Below are positions 10,961 to 22,024 of a stretch of 64,000 nucleotides of DNA, one piece after another. The notes under the pieces were generated by a model, which had not been told where the DNA came from, searched no databases, and saw only the letters and a program-made list of their open reading frames with translations. Position numbers and translations under genes: made by a program. The stretch is taken from positions 285,953,744-286,017,743 of the forward strand of contig CM037878.1 of assembly GCA_021292165.1 (NCBI GenBank). Reading direction: 5' to 3'. Each line of letters begins with the position of its first letter. The first letter of the stretch is position 1. Source of the DNA: Shinisaurus crocodilurus. Taxonomy: Eukaryota > Chordata > Lepidosauria > Squamata > Shinisauridae.

Positions 10961-11655
10961 CAGGGATGGGGACTCGGACTCGAGGACTCGACTCGTGAGT
11001 CGGACTGAGTCCCCCCTCTGACTCGACTCGGACTCGAGTCCCAATATTTTTAAGGGGACTCGAGACTCGACTCGGGACTCGAGACCAAGGACTCGTCAAC
11101 ATCCCTGGGCTGTTGACGAGCCTTCTGGCTGTGCCAGAAGGAGCGCGATCACCGGTGAAGAGCGCATGGAAGCGAGGCGCGCCGCTGCTCGGCCACTATG
11201 GACAGCTACCAGGGGAGCAGCCCCAACGATGTGTTGAGATTTATTTTGATTGATGTGTTGTTGTGGGGGGTTTGGGTTAGGGTCAGACATTTTGGGTTTG
11301 GCTGCCTCTGCCTGCCTGTTTGGGGTTCCCTGCCTCCTCTGCCTGCCTGGTTATTTTGGGTTTGTCTGCCTGGTCTGTTCTTGCCAAAATCAGTTGCAGA
11401 GTTTTGAAATAAAAAGGCACACTTGTGCCTAGAATTTATTTAAGCCACACATCTGAAGTAGCCTTATTTTGTTGGGGGGAAAACCCCCCATTGATTTTAA
11501 TAGGGACTCGTGGAGTCAGTTTTGGGAGTGACTCAGGACTCATGACTCGTGAGTCACCATTTTGGACCAAGGACTCGGACTCGGACTCGAGACTCGGGTC
11601 CAAAGACTCGTGACTCGACTCGTGACTCGAGACCAAGGACTCTTCAACATCCCTG
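10961..11655. mobile_element. hAT-type element with GACTCG-rich subterminal arrays
   Basis: Termini CAGGGATG and CATCCCTG are flanked by a perfect 8-bp duplication GCGGATTT (10953-10960 and 11656-11663). About 12 GACTCG hexamers lie within the first 150 bp and about 10 within the last 160 bp, in mixed spacing. An internal copy of the right end (GTCAACATCCCTG) finishes at 11107, so an inner 147-bp unit is also delimited. No transposase is encoded. Arrays like these may be transposase-binding subterminal repeats. Confidence 0.85.
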
Positions 11656-11663
11656 GCGGATTT

Positions 11664-12170
11664 ACGACAGGAAGGAGCCAGATGTCTCCTGCCCCCAGCT
11701 CTCCACTAATAAAATTGGGCAGAGGATCACTTTTGAGGCAACATAAGTTGTTGTTGTTGTTGTTGTTGTTATTATTATTATTACAGAGGCTGGGCATGCC
11801 CACTCCAGCCTCTGGCCAAGAGATTAGGGACAAGCATGAAATGTCCTGGCAGGCAGGGTCCCCCATGGCCACAAACTGTGACTTGGCTACCAAGGCCAAA
11901 CGCTGTGGACCTCTGTTTGTCTGGTGCCGTATCGCCAACAGTGGGGTCACAGGGACTAGAAGGCTGATGAGAGATTTCCATTCTGGTATTAATCTACCCA
12001 CTGGGCCATGCTGCCATTCACTCTTAAATATTTCAGTGCCAATTTTCTCCATCCTCTGGACTGAGCAACAGATTCCAGGCCAGACTTTGCTAATCTACTT
12101 TCGCTCAGTGGAGACTAGAGTGAGCACAAATCCAGGCATCTGCATTACATAAGAACGTAAGAAGAGCCAT
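11664..12170. other. Unclassified stretch with (TTG)n/(TTA)n
   Basis: A TTG-to-TTA triplet run lies at about 11746-11783. The rest is not recognised. The glutamine/asparagine or leucine runs in its frames come from the microsatellite. Confidence 0.45.
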
Positions 12171-12171
12171 C

Positions 12172-12413
12172 CTGAGAACCAGTGTGGCGTAGTGGTTAGA
12201 GTGTTAGATTGGGACTGGGAAGACCAGGGTTCAAATCCCCACTCGGCCATGAAGCTCACTGGGTAACTTTGGGCCAGTCACGGACTCTCAGCCTAACCTA
12301 CCTCACAGGGTTGTTGTGAGGAGAAAATGGAGAGGAGGAGGAGGATTATGTAAGCCGCCTTGGGTTCCTTGCAGGCAAAAAGGCGGGATACAAATATAAT
12401 ATAATAAATACAT
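12172..12413 (+). mobile_element. MIR-type CORE SINE copy
   Basis: A full-length-looking head (GTGTGGCGTAGTGGTTAGAG, B box GGGTTCAAATCCCC), CORE (CTCACAGGGTTGTTGTGAGGA) and tail ending ATATAATAAATACAT. Confidence 0.92.
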
Positions 12414-12693
12414 AAACAGCACCCTCCCACCCATGTTCCCCAGCAACCAGTATACAGAGGCCCCTTAAGTTCAGTTTTAGAAAGGAGAGAACAAAAACAA
12501 AAACGCTCTGGGCTGAGCAGCAAAGGAGCCATCATATTCTCACCGAACACATTTGTTCAAGAATTTGCCACCCATCAACCTCCAATATGGATCAGAGATG
12601 CTGGGGCAAACCATTAAAGAAGTTGCGACCAAATTTAAACTGTTATTCTTCCTGTAAAACCTTCTATAAGAAAACCACCCTTCCTCTGGTGTG

Positions 12694-12860
12694 CTGACCG
12701 CAGCTGAGTGGTACAGCCCCTGCTTTGTTCGCCAAAGGTCCTGGGTTCGATCCCCGACACATCGCCAGCTAAAAAAGATCAGCTAGCTGATGCTGGGAAA
12801 ACGAGACAAGACTGGGCTAGACACAGACAGACAAACTGACCTTGGATAAAGCTTCTCTCT
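12694..12860 (+). mobile_element. tRNA-headed SINE
   Basis: An A-box-like GCAGCTGAGTGGTACAGCCC and a B box GGGTTCGATCCCC spaced as in a tRNA, followed by a non-tRNA body (AGCTAGCTGATGCTGGGAAA). Not a functional tRNA: no acceptor pairing seen. Confidence 0.6.
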
Positions 12861-12864
12861 TTGT

Positions 12865-13375
12865 GGATGGTACTGATGAAATAAAGATGAAGGCTACAAA
12901 GATGACACACAAAGGCCACAAATATGTTACCTGTGTGAGAATGCGGCATGATGCAGCTCCCCAACGGTCAGTTTTATCAGCCCACTCTTTGTCTGCACTA
13001 TCTTAGTACAGGTCTAAGGGGATTTTCAGCATACCTGAGAGGACAGAGCCTATGGAATTCTGGGAAACTCAGCTGATTAAAACACGGGTGCGCGCGCACA
13101 CACACACACAACCCCCAAAACCTGTTTTCACCCTGTGGCAAGGAACAAAAGCACTCCCCATAGCTCAAGTCTCTGAAGCTGTTTGAGGAAGGATGACTCC
13201 CTAGGAACCAGAGCAAAAGTGGGCAGTCAGGTTCGTTTGCAGGATCTACTTTGTTGTCTGCTTTTTAATTTCCAGAGGGCAGCCCTGTTAGTCTATTAAA
13301 GCAATCACAAGAAAGAGTCTTGTGGCACTTTAAAGACAAATGCTGGAATACGGGTTGTTTTTTTTATTTGTTTGT
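12865..13375. other. Unclassified stretch
   Basis: Contains a short (CA)n run at about 13096-13110. No gene recognised. Confidence 0.4.
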
Positions 13376-13379
13376 TTGT

Positions 13380-13778
13380 TTATTTATTTTTCAATCCTTC
13401 CTTCCTTCTATTTTTATCCCGCCTTCTTTTCCTGCAAGGAACCCAAGGCAACTTACACAATCCTCCTCTCCATTTTTATCCTCACAACAACCCTGTGAGG
13501 TAGGTTAGGCTGAGAGTCAGTGACTGGCCCAGAGTCACCCAGTGAGCTTCATGGCCAAATGGGGACTAGAACCCGGGTCTCCCCAGTCCCAGTCCAACAC
13601 TCTAACCCAGGGCTTTCCAACCTTGGGTCCCCAGACATTGCTGGACTACAACTCCCAGAATCCCTTGCCATTAGCCATACTGGCTGGGTGTGCTGGGAGC
13701 TGTAGGCCAGCAACATCTGGGGACCCAAGGTTGGAGAGCCCTGCTCTAACCACTATGCAACACTGGTTCTCAGACTAA
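13380..13778 (-). mobile_element. MIR-type CORE SINE split by a family A element
   Basis: The reverse-oriented SINE runs from its AT-rich tail (13380-13420) to its head (CACTATGCAACACTGG) near 13770. The palindrome at 13608-13743 is inserted in the A-box region with an 8-bp duplication. Confidence 0.9.
13608..13743. mobile_element. Family A palindromic hAT MITE, older copy
   Basis: CAGGGCTTTCCAACC start and GGTTGGAGAGCCCTG end, with perfect duplications CTCTAACC (13600-13607, 13744-13751). The central core has diverged (CCCAGAATCCCTTGCC against GGCTGGGTGTGCTGGG), making this the least symmetric two-armed copy. Confidence 0.9.
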
Positions 13779-13875
13779 ATTTGTTAGTCTTTAAGGTGCT
13801 TTGGGTTTTGCTTTGGTATTTTTTTTTACTACAACTCTGATGACGAAAAAAGACATTCACTCAAGGATTAAAGAA

Positions 13876-14503
13876 TTCTTATTTATTTATTATTATATTT
13901 ATCAATCGCCCATCTGGCCGGCCACCCGGCCACCCTGGGCGATGTACAATTAAAATACAGCAAAACAACACAATAAAATATAATAATTAAAACAATATAA
14001 AAAATTCTCATTAAAAACCTAACCCACCCCATATTCCCGCCTGAACAGCCATGTTTTTAATGCACGGCGGAAGCTCATCACGGAGGGGGCATGGCCAAGG
14101 TCACTAGGGAGGGAGTTCCATAATGTGGGGGCCGCCACAGAGAAGGCCCTCTTCCTAGTCCCCACCAGCCTGGCTGCTCTGGCTGATGGGATAAGGAGAA
14201 GGCTGTCCGTGGCAGACCTTGTTGAGCGGCCTACTTGATGTTGCTGGAGGCGCTCCTTGAGATAAGCTGGGCCGGAGCCGTGTAGGGTTTTAAAGGTCAA
14301 AACCAACACCTTGAATTCGGCTCGGCAAGCAACTGGTAGCCAGTGCAACTCATTAAGCACTGGCGTGATATGATCATGATATGATCACGCCGGCGGCTGC
14401 CCTTAATCAGACGAGCCGCCGCGTTCTGTACCAGCTGAAGCTTCCGGACCGTCTTCAAGGGTAACCCCACGTAGAGCGCATTACAGTAGTCTAGGTAATT
14501 CTG
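13876..14503 (-). mobile_element. L2-like LINE 3' part with ORF remnant
   Basis: The minus-strand frame 14019-14360 has 113 codons: LNELHWLPVACRAEFKVLVL, then FKTLHGSGPAYLKERLQ and RAFSVAAPTLWNSLPSDLG. This is the C-terminus of the L2 reverse-transcriptase ORF. Further upstream coding extends to about 14503. The AT-rich tail lies at 13876-13900. Confidence 0.9.
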
Positions 14504-14504
14504 A

Positions 14505-15090
14505 ACCCAGGACTTTGTTTTGGGTACCAGGAGTGAACATCATCTCCACGGCCCAACCTCTGCAGCCTCTCCAAGACTTTGCTGGCACCTGCTTTGGCCG
14601 GGGGGGGGGGGACCCCAAAGCCAACATGGTAGAACTTCTCCTGAAGGAGAAGCTGCCGTTGAGAATGGAAGATGAGTCTTTCTCCCCAGCTATGCTGCAA
14701 AAATGAATCCGTTCTGTCAGGGCCTTCTCTTGGCACTCGGCTTCCCCTCCTCCTCCCTTCCTTGACCAAATCAGACAATTGCTTCATTATCCTTCTTGAA
14801 ATTCAAGAGCTTTTTTGTCTGGAGGAACTGCAGCTGAGGAAGGGCAAGTGAGGGAGAGGAGGGGGTGAAGAGGAGATTCCTCTTCAGAAATACACTATTA
14901 TACAGTTCTCCAGAAAGAGCAGGAACCCGGAGATTAAAATGAATGCATTATGATTGTTTGAGACACACATGTGGTGACAAATGGCCCATCTTAGGAAGAT
15001 GGAATGTGGCAAACGGGAAGTCCTGGTTTGCCCTTCGGACGGTTTAAGAGGCTGCCTGGATATGTGAGAAGTGACTTTCTATGGTTACGG
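14505..15090. other. Unclassified stretch
   Basis: No repeat or coding motif recognised. Confidence 0.4.
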
Positions 15091-15092
15091 CT

Positions 15093-15745
15093 GTGCAGGA
15101 GCTGCAGCTCCTGCTAAATGCGGCAGTCAGATTAATAACTGGGACGAAAAGGTCTGAACGTATAAGACTACTTCTGGCCCGCTTGCACTGGCTGCCTGTA
15201 TGCTTCCCAGCCTGATTCAAGGTGCTGCTTTTAACCTATAAAGTCCTACACAGCTTGGGACCGCACTACCTGACCTGAATCTCCTGGCCTGAATCTCCCC
15301 AGACACTAAGATCAACATCTGAGGCTTTCTTCTGAGTGCCACCTCTGAGGGAGGCTCAGAGGGTGGTAACAAGGGAGAGGGCCTTCTCAGTGGTGGCCCC
15401 CCCGATTTTGATCTCCCCACTGAGGCCCACCTGGTGCCAACACTGTTATCTTTTCGGCACCAGGATAAGACCACCCTGTACTCCCAGGCATTTAATGGCA
15501 TGCGATGCAACATGTCAGCTGTTTTAATGGGTGTAGTTTGTTTGTTGTTTTTTTAAAAATTGAAATTGTTTTAGCTGTTTTAACTGCTTTAAATTTTGCA
15601 TATTGAAATTTGATGCTGTATTTTTATTGTACCGGTATTTTATTACTGTATCTGCGTTTTGTCTTTTGTGGATTGCTGTGAACCGCTCAGAGAGCTTCAG
15701 CTATTGGGCGGTATAGAAATGAAACAAACAAACAAACAAACAAAC
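15093..15745 (+). mobile_element. L2-like LINE 3' part
   Basis: In the plus sense it encodes fragments such as LARLHWLPV, then FKVLLLTYKVLHSLGPHYL, with shifts between frames. The 3'UTR ends TTGGGCGGTATAGAAATGAA followed by (ACAA)n at about 15722-15745. Confidence 0.85.
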
Positions 15746-15968
15746 ATGATCCATTATCATACCCACATCATAGATGGGCAGGATACCTGGAGCAGCTCCC
15801 CAAAACATAACGCTACAGTGTGGCATATGCTCAGGTTCAGAGGTTCTCTTAAAATATATTGTCAGTACGTGTGTATATATTCAAATTTCTCATAAAATCA
15901 GATGCCATCATAGAGCAAGCTTAATACTTCACTCTCAATATGGGTGATGCAGAATTCTTTCTCAGAAA

Positions 15969-16308
15969 CGCTGACCGGGTTCAGACAACACAATAACCCA
16001 CACGCAAGGGTTCAGTATGGATTAAGTGTAGGTTGCTGCTGTTGAACTGTGGGTTGTTGTGTTGTCTCTGAACCCAGCCAAGATTACACACCATGGTGAA
16101 CAACCCACTGTTCACAACCCAACAACAAACCACGGGTTCTCTTCATGGGTTGTTCGTGGTTAATAAGCCATGGCTTGTTAGCACATCTGGGTTCAGACAA
16201 CACAGTAACCCATGTTTCAACAACAACCTACGGTTCAATGACAACCCACACTCAACCCATACTCAACCCTTTTGTGTAGGTTATCATGTTGTCTGAACCC
16301 GGTCACAG
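15969..16308. repeat. AACCC-type foldback repeat
   Basis: GGGTTCAGACAACACAATAAC at the left and GGTTATCATGTTGTCTGAAC at the right form long inverted termini. The inside is rich in CAACAACCCAC and GGGTTGTTG units, with a further pair of inverted ends near 16070 and 16188. Probably a non-autonomous DNA transposon. Confidence 0.65.
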
Positions 16309-16367
16309 ACAGATCACAGTGAGTACTTTCCAGGTGAGCATAATTTCACACACACTCTCCTTCTCCA

Positions 16368-16488
16368 GCTGGATTCAGACAACACGCTAACCCACGGTTC
16401 AACAACAACCCGCGGGTTCAACGGCAACCCACACTCAACCCACACTCAATCCTTGAATGTAGGTTATCGTGTTGTCTGAACCCAATCA
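16368..16488. repeat. AACCC-type foldback repeat, short copy
   Basis: GGATTCAGACAACACGCTAAC and GTTATCGTGTTGTCTGAACC are inverted termini 120 bp apart. The body is ACAACCCRC-rich. No convincing target duplication found. Confidence 0.7.
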
Positions 16489-17132
16489 TTCTCTCAGACA
16501 AGATTTGTCTTTTACGACAAAAGTGCCAGCATAACAGTGCAAAATGCAAAACTTCTGCACGCATACATTCAAACACATGAAACATTCAACGTCACCGTGA
16601 ACAAGGCTTCTAAGCAGCGTCCGGTACAATTGTTAGTTCTCAAGGAAAATCAATATTAAGCTTATCAGGCTGATTCTACAGGCAACACGCCGGGAAAGCT
16701 GATCCAAGAGGAGAGCTCCCACTGTTGTGTGTTCTGAGTCCCTTTATATACTTTTTGGATATACGGTAATCTATTTTTACTACTTATATTTATGTTACTT
16801 ATCTAACAATTCCAAGGATGCACTTCTACCTTCCATCTTTGTATGTCTACAGTGCCTTGCAGAAGAATTCACACACCCCATTGACTTTTCCACATTTTGT
16901 TGTGTTACAACAACCTGGAATCGAAATGGATTCAGTTGGCATTGCTACCACTTGATGTACACAAGATGCCCAACACTGTGACGGTGCAAAATATTTTTTA
17001 CTGTGGCCCAAAATTTAAGTAAACAGAAACAAACAGGCACTTGTTGGTTGCAGAAGTATTCACCCCCTTTGCTGTGACATGCCTGAATAAGGCTCTGGGG
17101 CAAGCCACTGCCTCCAGAAGTCACATACTGTA

Positions 17133-17789
17133 TGTTGGAGCGTGTGCAGAGTGTGTGCGGGTTGGGAGATTTAAAATCCTGTCTGTGTGCTAGCAGAGGC
17201 CTGTTATTCCACACACAGATCTTCCAGATCTCAGCTCCCCGCTTTACGCAGCGTGCAGCGTGTTGTGAAGATGCCAGCCCAGCCTGCCTGTAATCCAACT
17301 TGCTTCCAGCTTCCCCGTTTGCAGATTAATCCATGGAGTCAGGAAACACTCTGTAACACCACAGGTCTAATTCTACCTGTTTATTCACTTAGCAAGTAAA
17401 GTTCTACAGAGTATACATTTCCTAGTTACAGTCCATGTGCAGAGTATAAATGCATAGCAAGCATTACATCCAGTGGAGTAAGTTGAGCTTCACTCCACCT
17501 CAGCAAAGAAGTTACATTGTTGCAGTGACAAAAGCCCAGCAAGAAGAACCCAGAAGAAGAGAGAAAGCAGTCCAGCTTCTCTCTAAGATGGCTTCAGACA
17601 GAAAACAAGTTAGCATGTCATCAGAACATACAAACCATGTGACTAGCTCATAATGCTCCCACGGTCTAGGCTTCCCATGCGAAAAACACGAGAACCCAGA
17701 AAGACATAATAAACTTGTTTACAGCCATTCTGTTCCTTTCCATGTGTAAACAGTGTGCTACAGCTGGTGAAGTGATACATATCACAACA
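17133..17789 (+). mobile_element. Solo LTR of an endogenous retrovirus-like element
   Basis: It begins TGTTGGAG and ends ATCACAACA (TG...CA with a 5-bp inverted end TGTTG/CAACA). Perfect 5-bp duplications CTGTA lie at 17128-17132 and 17790-17794. A TATAAA at 17445-17450 and an AATAAA at 17708-17713 fit U3 and R signals. No internal viral genes are present, so it arose by LTR-LTR recombination. A 5-bp duplication is usual for spumavirus-like/ERV-L-type and some gypsy-type elements, so the class stays open. Orientation is chosen from the TATAAA and AATAAA order. Confidence 0.85.
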
Positions 17790-17930
17790 CTGTAATGTAA
17801 CTGTAAGTAGCTGAATGGAGTCCACCTATGAGCAATTCCAGTGCCAGATGACCTCAGATATGAAATGATCTCAGATTAAATACACCTGTTTCTGGAAGGC
17901 ACCAGAGAGCATATCTAAACAAACAGCATC

Positions 17931-18930
17931 CTGAAGACCAAGGAGCTATCAAAACAACTCCAGGATAAAGTTGTGCAGAAGCACCAATCAGGGTTGGGTT
18001 ATAAAAAAATATCCCAAACTATGAACTGCAGCACTGCTAAATCGGTTACCGTATTACAAAATGGAATGAATATGGCTCAGCCATGTCTCTGCCTAGAGAA
18101 GGCCATCCACCCAAAACTCAGTGACTGGGTAAGGAGGGCATTAGTCAGAGAAGCAACCAAGAAGCCAATGGTAACTCTGAAGGAGCTGGAGAGATCCGCA
18201 GCTGAGATGGAAGAAACTGAGATGCGACAACTATCACCAGGATGCTGCACAAAGCTGGGCTTGATGGAAGAGTGGTGAGAAGAAAGCCATTGCTGAAACA
18301 AACCAATATCAAAGCCCGTTTGGAGTTTGCAAAAAAGGCATGTGGGAGACACAGGAAACGTGTGGGGGAAAGGTTCTCTGGTCTGATGAGACCAACATTG
18401 CACTTTTTGGCCTTTCCGCAAAATGCTACGTGTGGCGCAAAGCCAACAGTGCTCACTGCCCTGAGAACACCTTCCCCACGGTGAAGCATGGTGGCGGCAG
18501 CATCATGTTGTGGGGATGCTCTTCCTTGGCAGGGACTGAGAAACTGGTCAGGATTGAGAGAAAGATGGATGGAGCCAAATACAGGGCAATCCTAGAGGAA
18601 AACCGGTTTCAGTCTGCAAGGGACCTGGGACTGGGGCGAAGGTTCACCTTCCGGCAGGACAATGAGGCTAAACACACAGCCAAAGTAACACTGGAGTGGT
18701 TTAAAAACAAGAACCTGAAAGTCTCAGAGTGGCCCAGTCAAAGCCCAGACCTCAACCCCGTGGAGAATCTGCGGCAAGACTTGAAAATTGCTGTTCACCA
18801 TTGGTCCCCATCCAACCTGACAGAGCTGGAGCAATTTTGCCAAGAAGAATGGGCAAACATTGCAGGATCCCAGATGCACAAAGCTGATGGAGACTTACCC
18901 AAGAAGACTTGCAGCTGTAGTTCCTGCTAA
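17931..18930 (+). pseudogene. Tc1 transposase pseudogene (DD34E residues retained)
   Basis: The DDE-type transposase binds the Tc1 inverted repeats through an N-terminal paired-like HTH and cuts and pastes at TA. Seen: the likely start codon has become CTG (17931). Frame 1 gives the HTH segment GLGYKKISQTMN and continues to about 18278. A second frame carries KPLLKQTNIKARLEFAKKAC (18242 onward). The catalytic part lies in a third frame, 18340-18930. There, WSDETN (Asp at 18385), RQDNEAKHTA (Asp at 18658) and NPVENLRQDLK (Glu at 18763) give exactly 34 residues between the second Asp and the Glu. The PDLNP motif is also present. At least two frameshifts and the lost start make it non-functional. 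Identification is very safe; autonomy is ruled out for this copy. Confidence 0.95.
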
Positions 18931-19225
18931 AGATGCTTCTACCAAGTATTGACTCAGGGGGGTGAATACTTGTGCAAGCAACAAGTACCAGTTTGGTTTT
19001 GTTTACTTAACTTTTGTGCCACGATAAAACTATTTTGCACCTTCAGTGTTGAGTATCTTGTGCCCATCAAGTGATAACAATGCCAACTGAATCCATTTCA
19101 ATTCCAGGTTGTAACACAACAAAATGTGGAAAAGTCAAAGGTGGGTGAATACTTCTGCAAGGCACTGTAAATAAGATTACTGAATTTCCAAGCTTCTTAT
19201 CAAGATAAATTACCATAACTACATA

Positions 19226-19483
19226 CAGTAATACCTTGGATTGCAAGCATAATTCGTTCCGGAACCGTGCTTGTAATCCAAAACACTCTTATATCAAAGC
19301 GAGTCTCTGGCGGGCGTGAGCGGGGCCGATTTCGGCCCGCTACGCCCACTCGAGGCGAGTAGTTACATCCCTACCTTGTATTGCAAGACCTTGCTCGTTT
19401 ATCAAGTCAAAATTTATTTTAAAAAATTGCTTGTCTTGCAAAACGCTCTCAGACCAAGTTACTTGCAATCCAAGGTATTACTG
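19226..19483 (+). mobile_element. Mariner-type MITE (family E), copy 2
   Basis: Termini CAGTAATACCTTGGATTGC and GCAATCCAAGGTATTACTG, TA on both sides (19224-19225, 19484-19485). The internal segment 19310-19370 (CGGGCGTGAGCGGGGCCGA) is unlike the other copies. Confidence 0.9.
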
Positions 19484-19489
19484 TACTTA

Positions 19490-20290
19490 TATAAACATTT
19501 TAGCCTCCCTTGACATTGTACAGATGTGTTTGTGATACAAAAGTATTTCCTTGACAGCATCCTCTCTTGTAGCTTGCTTTCTTATTACATATCTGTTGTA
19601 TTTACAATCTGGGATGAGTTTTCTGGTTACTTTATCTGATGACCTACCTGGCCTTGTTAGGTAGCTAATTGTTTTATAGTACCCTTTTTTTTTTTTAATC
19701 ATGCTAAGAGGAAGACTGTAACTATAAATTTAACACAGGGGCCCTCTTGGTCTGGATTCCTTTCTTATCAGTAAAGGGTGCCAATGATCAATCTCAGATG
19801 GCCTGGTACTGCTGTTTCTCATCTGGCAAACATCAGAGATGAGACCCCTGTATTACTCCCAAGTCAGGAGGTCAAGCTGTGTCACACTAGCCATTGGAGT
19901 CCCGTTGTTAATTCCAGAATTCTCCTGGAGGCATTTGATTATAGGATTTCCTAACTGGGAAGCCGCGGTTAGATGAAGCAAATTTGAAAGATTGAGCTGA
20001 TCTGCCACAACAGCATGTTGCAAAAGTCTGAAAAAGATTCACAGACCTTCTTCAGTCATCCTTACAACAAGGTCAGTATTGCACCCACATTGCAGGTTGC
20101 AGGACTGAGGCTGAGAGAATGAAGGCTTGCCTAAAGCTACTATTGCAGTTCCAAGTTGGAACAACTTGTCCAAGGATGGAATTTGGCCTCGTGAGGGTTC
20201 CACCCCTCAATTTTGAGGTCCAGATGTCTCACAAATATAATAAAATAAATAAATAAATAAATAAATCAGAAAAAGCAGAAAATTATCCCG
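19490..20290. other. Mostly unclassified; possible old MIR
   Basis: Around 20040-20170 phrases such as CAGGACTGAGGCTGAGAGA look like a decayed SINE. The rest is not recognised. An AAATAAAT run lies at 20240-20265. Confidence 0.35.
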
Positions 20291-20294
20291 TAAG

Positions 20295-20412
20295 GCAGGT
20301 TTCTCCAACCTGAGGCCCTTCAGACATGTTGGACTGCAAATCCCATCAGTCCCTGTGCTGAGGTGATGGGAGTTGTGGTTCAAAACTGCCCTCATCAGGC
20401 TGGGGAAGGCTG
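20295..20412. mobile_element. Family D palindrome with target duplications
   Basis: Starts CAGGTTTCTCCAACCTGAGG and ends CAGGCTGGGGAAGGCTG. Flanks CCGTAAGG (20287-20294) and CCATAAGC (20413-20420) match at 6 of 8, with TA central. Confidence 0.75.
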
Positions 20413-20420
20413 CCATAAGC

Positions 20421-21520
20421 CATGGCAAGAAAAAGAAAGAAAGCAGAGAAGCTCATGCTATATCTAGCTTGTCACCTAACCACAGCGTATTAAATTTGAA
20501 TGCCAGTGAAGGGAAGAGGCCGTAGGATTGGAATGAATGTACGTTTACTAGTTATAACATGTCTTGATAAGGACAAGATGCGAGCCTCAAAAGAGGGCTC
20601 ACAGAACTTAAGGTACAGCAGACAGTCATAAAAACCACCACCGTGACACGCAGCAGAGCAAAGCAGGAAGCAAGTCAATTTAACTCCTAGCTCAAGTAGA
20701 AACAATAACACCCAGGGTTGCCAACTGGACCAGAAAAAGTGGCCTGAGGTTTGCCCCCCCCCCCACACATTCTGACCAGTTGCCAAAAAACAACAACTGT
20801 CCTTTTCCAGCCTCTGCTGCAGCAAAGGTAGGCCCAGGGTATGCGCCTCTGCCGTGCGCGTATGCAATTCTAATTCTATGTCTGTTTGTGCTTAGAATTA
20901 ATGGACAAATTTGTGCTTTGGGGCTGCCCTGAAGGCTTACGTCAGACAGTTATTCTCCAGAAAACAGCTGGACTAATAAAATGGAACAAAAAAGAAGAAA
21001 GAATGGGTCTGTTACTCAGAATTTTCTGCCATGCATGCACTGAGCAGCCCTCAGCCATCCCCACCTGTGAAATGGGGACGCACGCCTTCTGGAATCTTTA
21101 ACCACTTGTTCAGTATGTACTTTAGTTCCCGCTTGGCGCACTTAAAATCCAGATGGTCTTTGCTCTGCTGCTGGGGGCCCCAGGACATTTGAATGCAAGG
21201 GCTGGAATTGCTAGAGAATGCTGCAGAATTATCCCCAACATCTTAATCCACCAAAGTGGCAAATGGGACTGAGTTATGTGCAGTCACGATAGAGACGGGA
21301 ATAACACCCTTGGATAACTGGTGATATCAAATCAATACTTCACAGGAGAGCTTCTGATTGTTTACATCAGGGGTGCAGAAGCTCAGGCCCAGGGGCCAAA
21401 TCTGGGCATCCCCAGAAAGCCACACCCCTTCCCTTGGCTCCATACCCTTCCCCAAACAACCATTCTTTTAGTGGTTTCCCAGCTTCCATGCCATTTTCCC
21501 CGTTCTAAAGGATTGAAACA
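20421..21520. other. Unclassified stretch
   Basis: No recognised repeat or exon. A short poly-C lies at about 20753-20763. Confidence 0.4.
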
Positions 21521-21523
21521 CCT

Positions 21524-22020
21524 CTCATAAGAACATCAGAAGAGCCCTGCTGGATCAGGCCAAGGGTCCATCTAGTCCAGCATTCTGTTCACACAGTGGC
21601 CAACCAGCTGCCCATGGTATCCCACAAGCAGGACATGAATGCAACAGCACCTTCCCACCCATGTTCCCCAGCAACTGGTGTAGACAAGTATGCTGCCTCT
21701 GATAATGGAGGCAGCATATAGCCCATCAGGACCAGTAGCCATGGATAGCCTTCTTTGAAAGCCATCCATATTGGTGGCCATCACGACATCTTGTGGAAGT
21801 GAATTCCATAATTTAACCACACGCTGTGTGAAGGAGGACTCCCTTTGGTCTGTCCTGAATCTCCCCCCTCCAATCAGCTTCATGGGATGACCCCACTGGG
21901 TTCTAGCATTATGAGACAGGGAGAAAAATGTCTCCCAATCCACTTTCTCCACAGCATGCATAATTCTGTATACATCTGTCATGTCTCCCTTTACTCTCCT
22001 CTTTTCTAAGCTCTCCTAAG
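21524..22020 (-). mobile_element. CR1-like LINE (second subfamily) 3' part
   Basis: The minus-strand frame 21572-21982 includes NARTQWGHPMKLIGGGRFRT, then DQRESSFTQRVVKLWNSLPQ, the C-terminal end of the ORF. The 3'UTR includes CTAGATGGACCCTTGGCCTG and ends near 21524 with TTCTTATG-type sequence. Confidence 0.88.
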
Positions 22021-22024
22021 GCTT

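Larger units (their letters stand above)
16850..19167 (+). mobile_element. Tc1-like transposon, split by a solo LTR
   Basis: TA at 16848-16849 and 19168-19169 flanks inverted repeats of about 210-220 bp, starting CAGTGCCTTGCAGAAG and ending CTTCTGCAAGGCACTG. The left repeat runs to about 17069 and the right starts about 18958. Each repeat has an outer and an inner copy of TGCA(A/G)A(A/G)GTATTCACC-like sequence, the IR/DR layout of fish/amphibian-type Tc1 elements. Without the 662-bp LTR insertion the element is about 1,656 bp, a normal Tc1 length. Confidence 0.95.

Noticed and set aside
12694..12765. tRNA gene
   Set aside because: A and B boxes are present, but the body is a SINE and no acceptor stem pairs.
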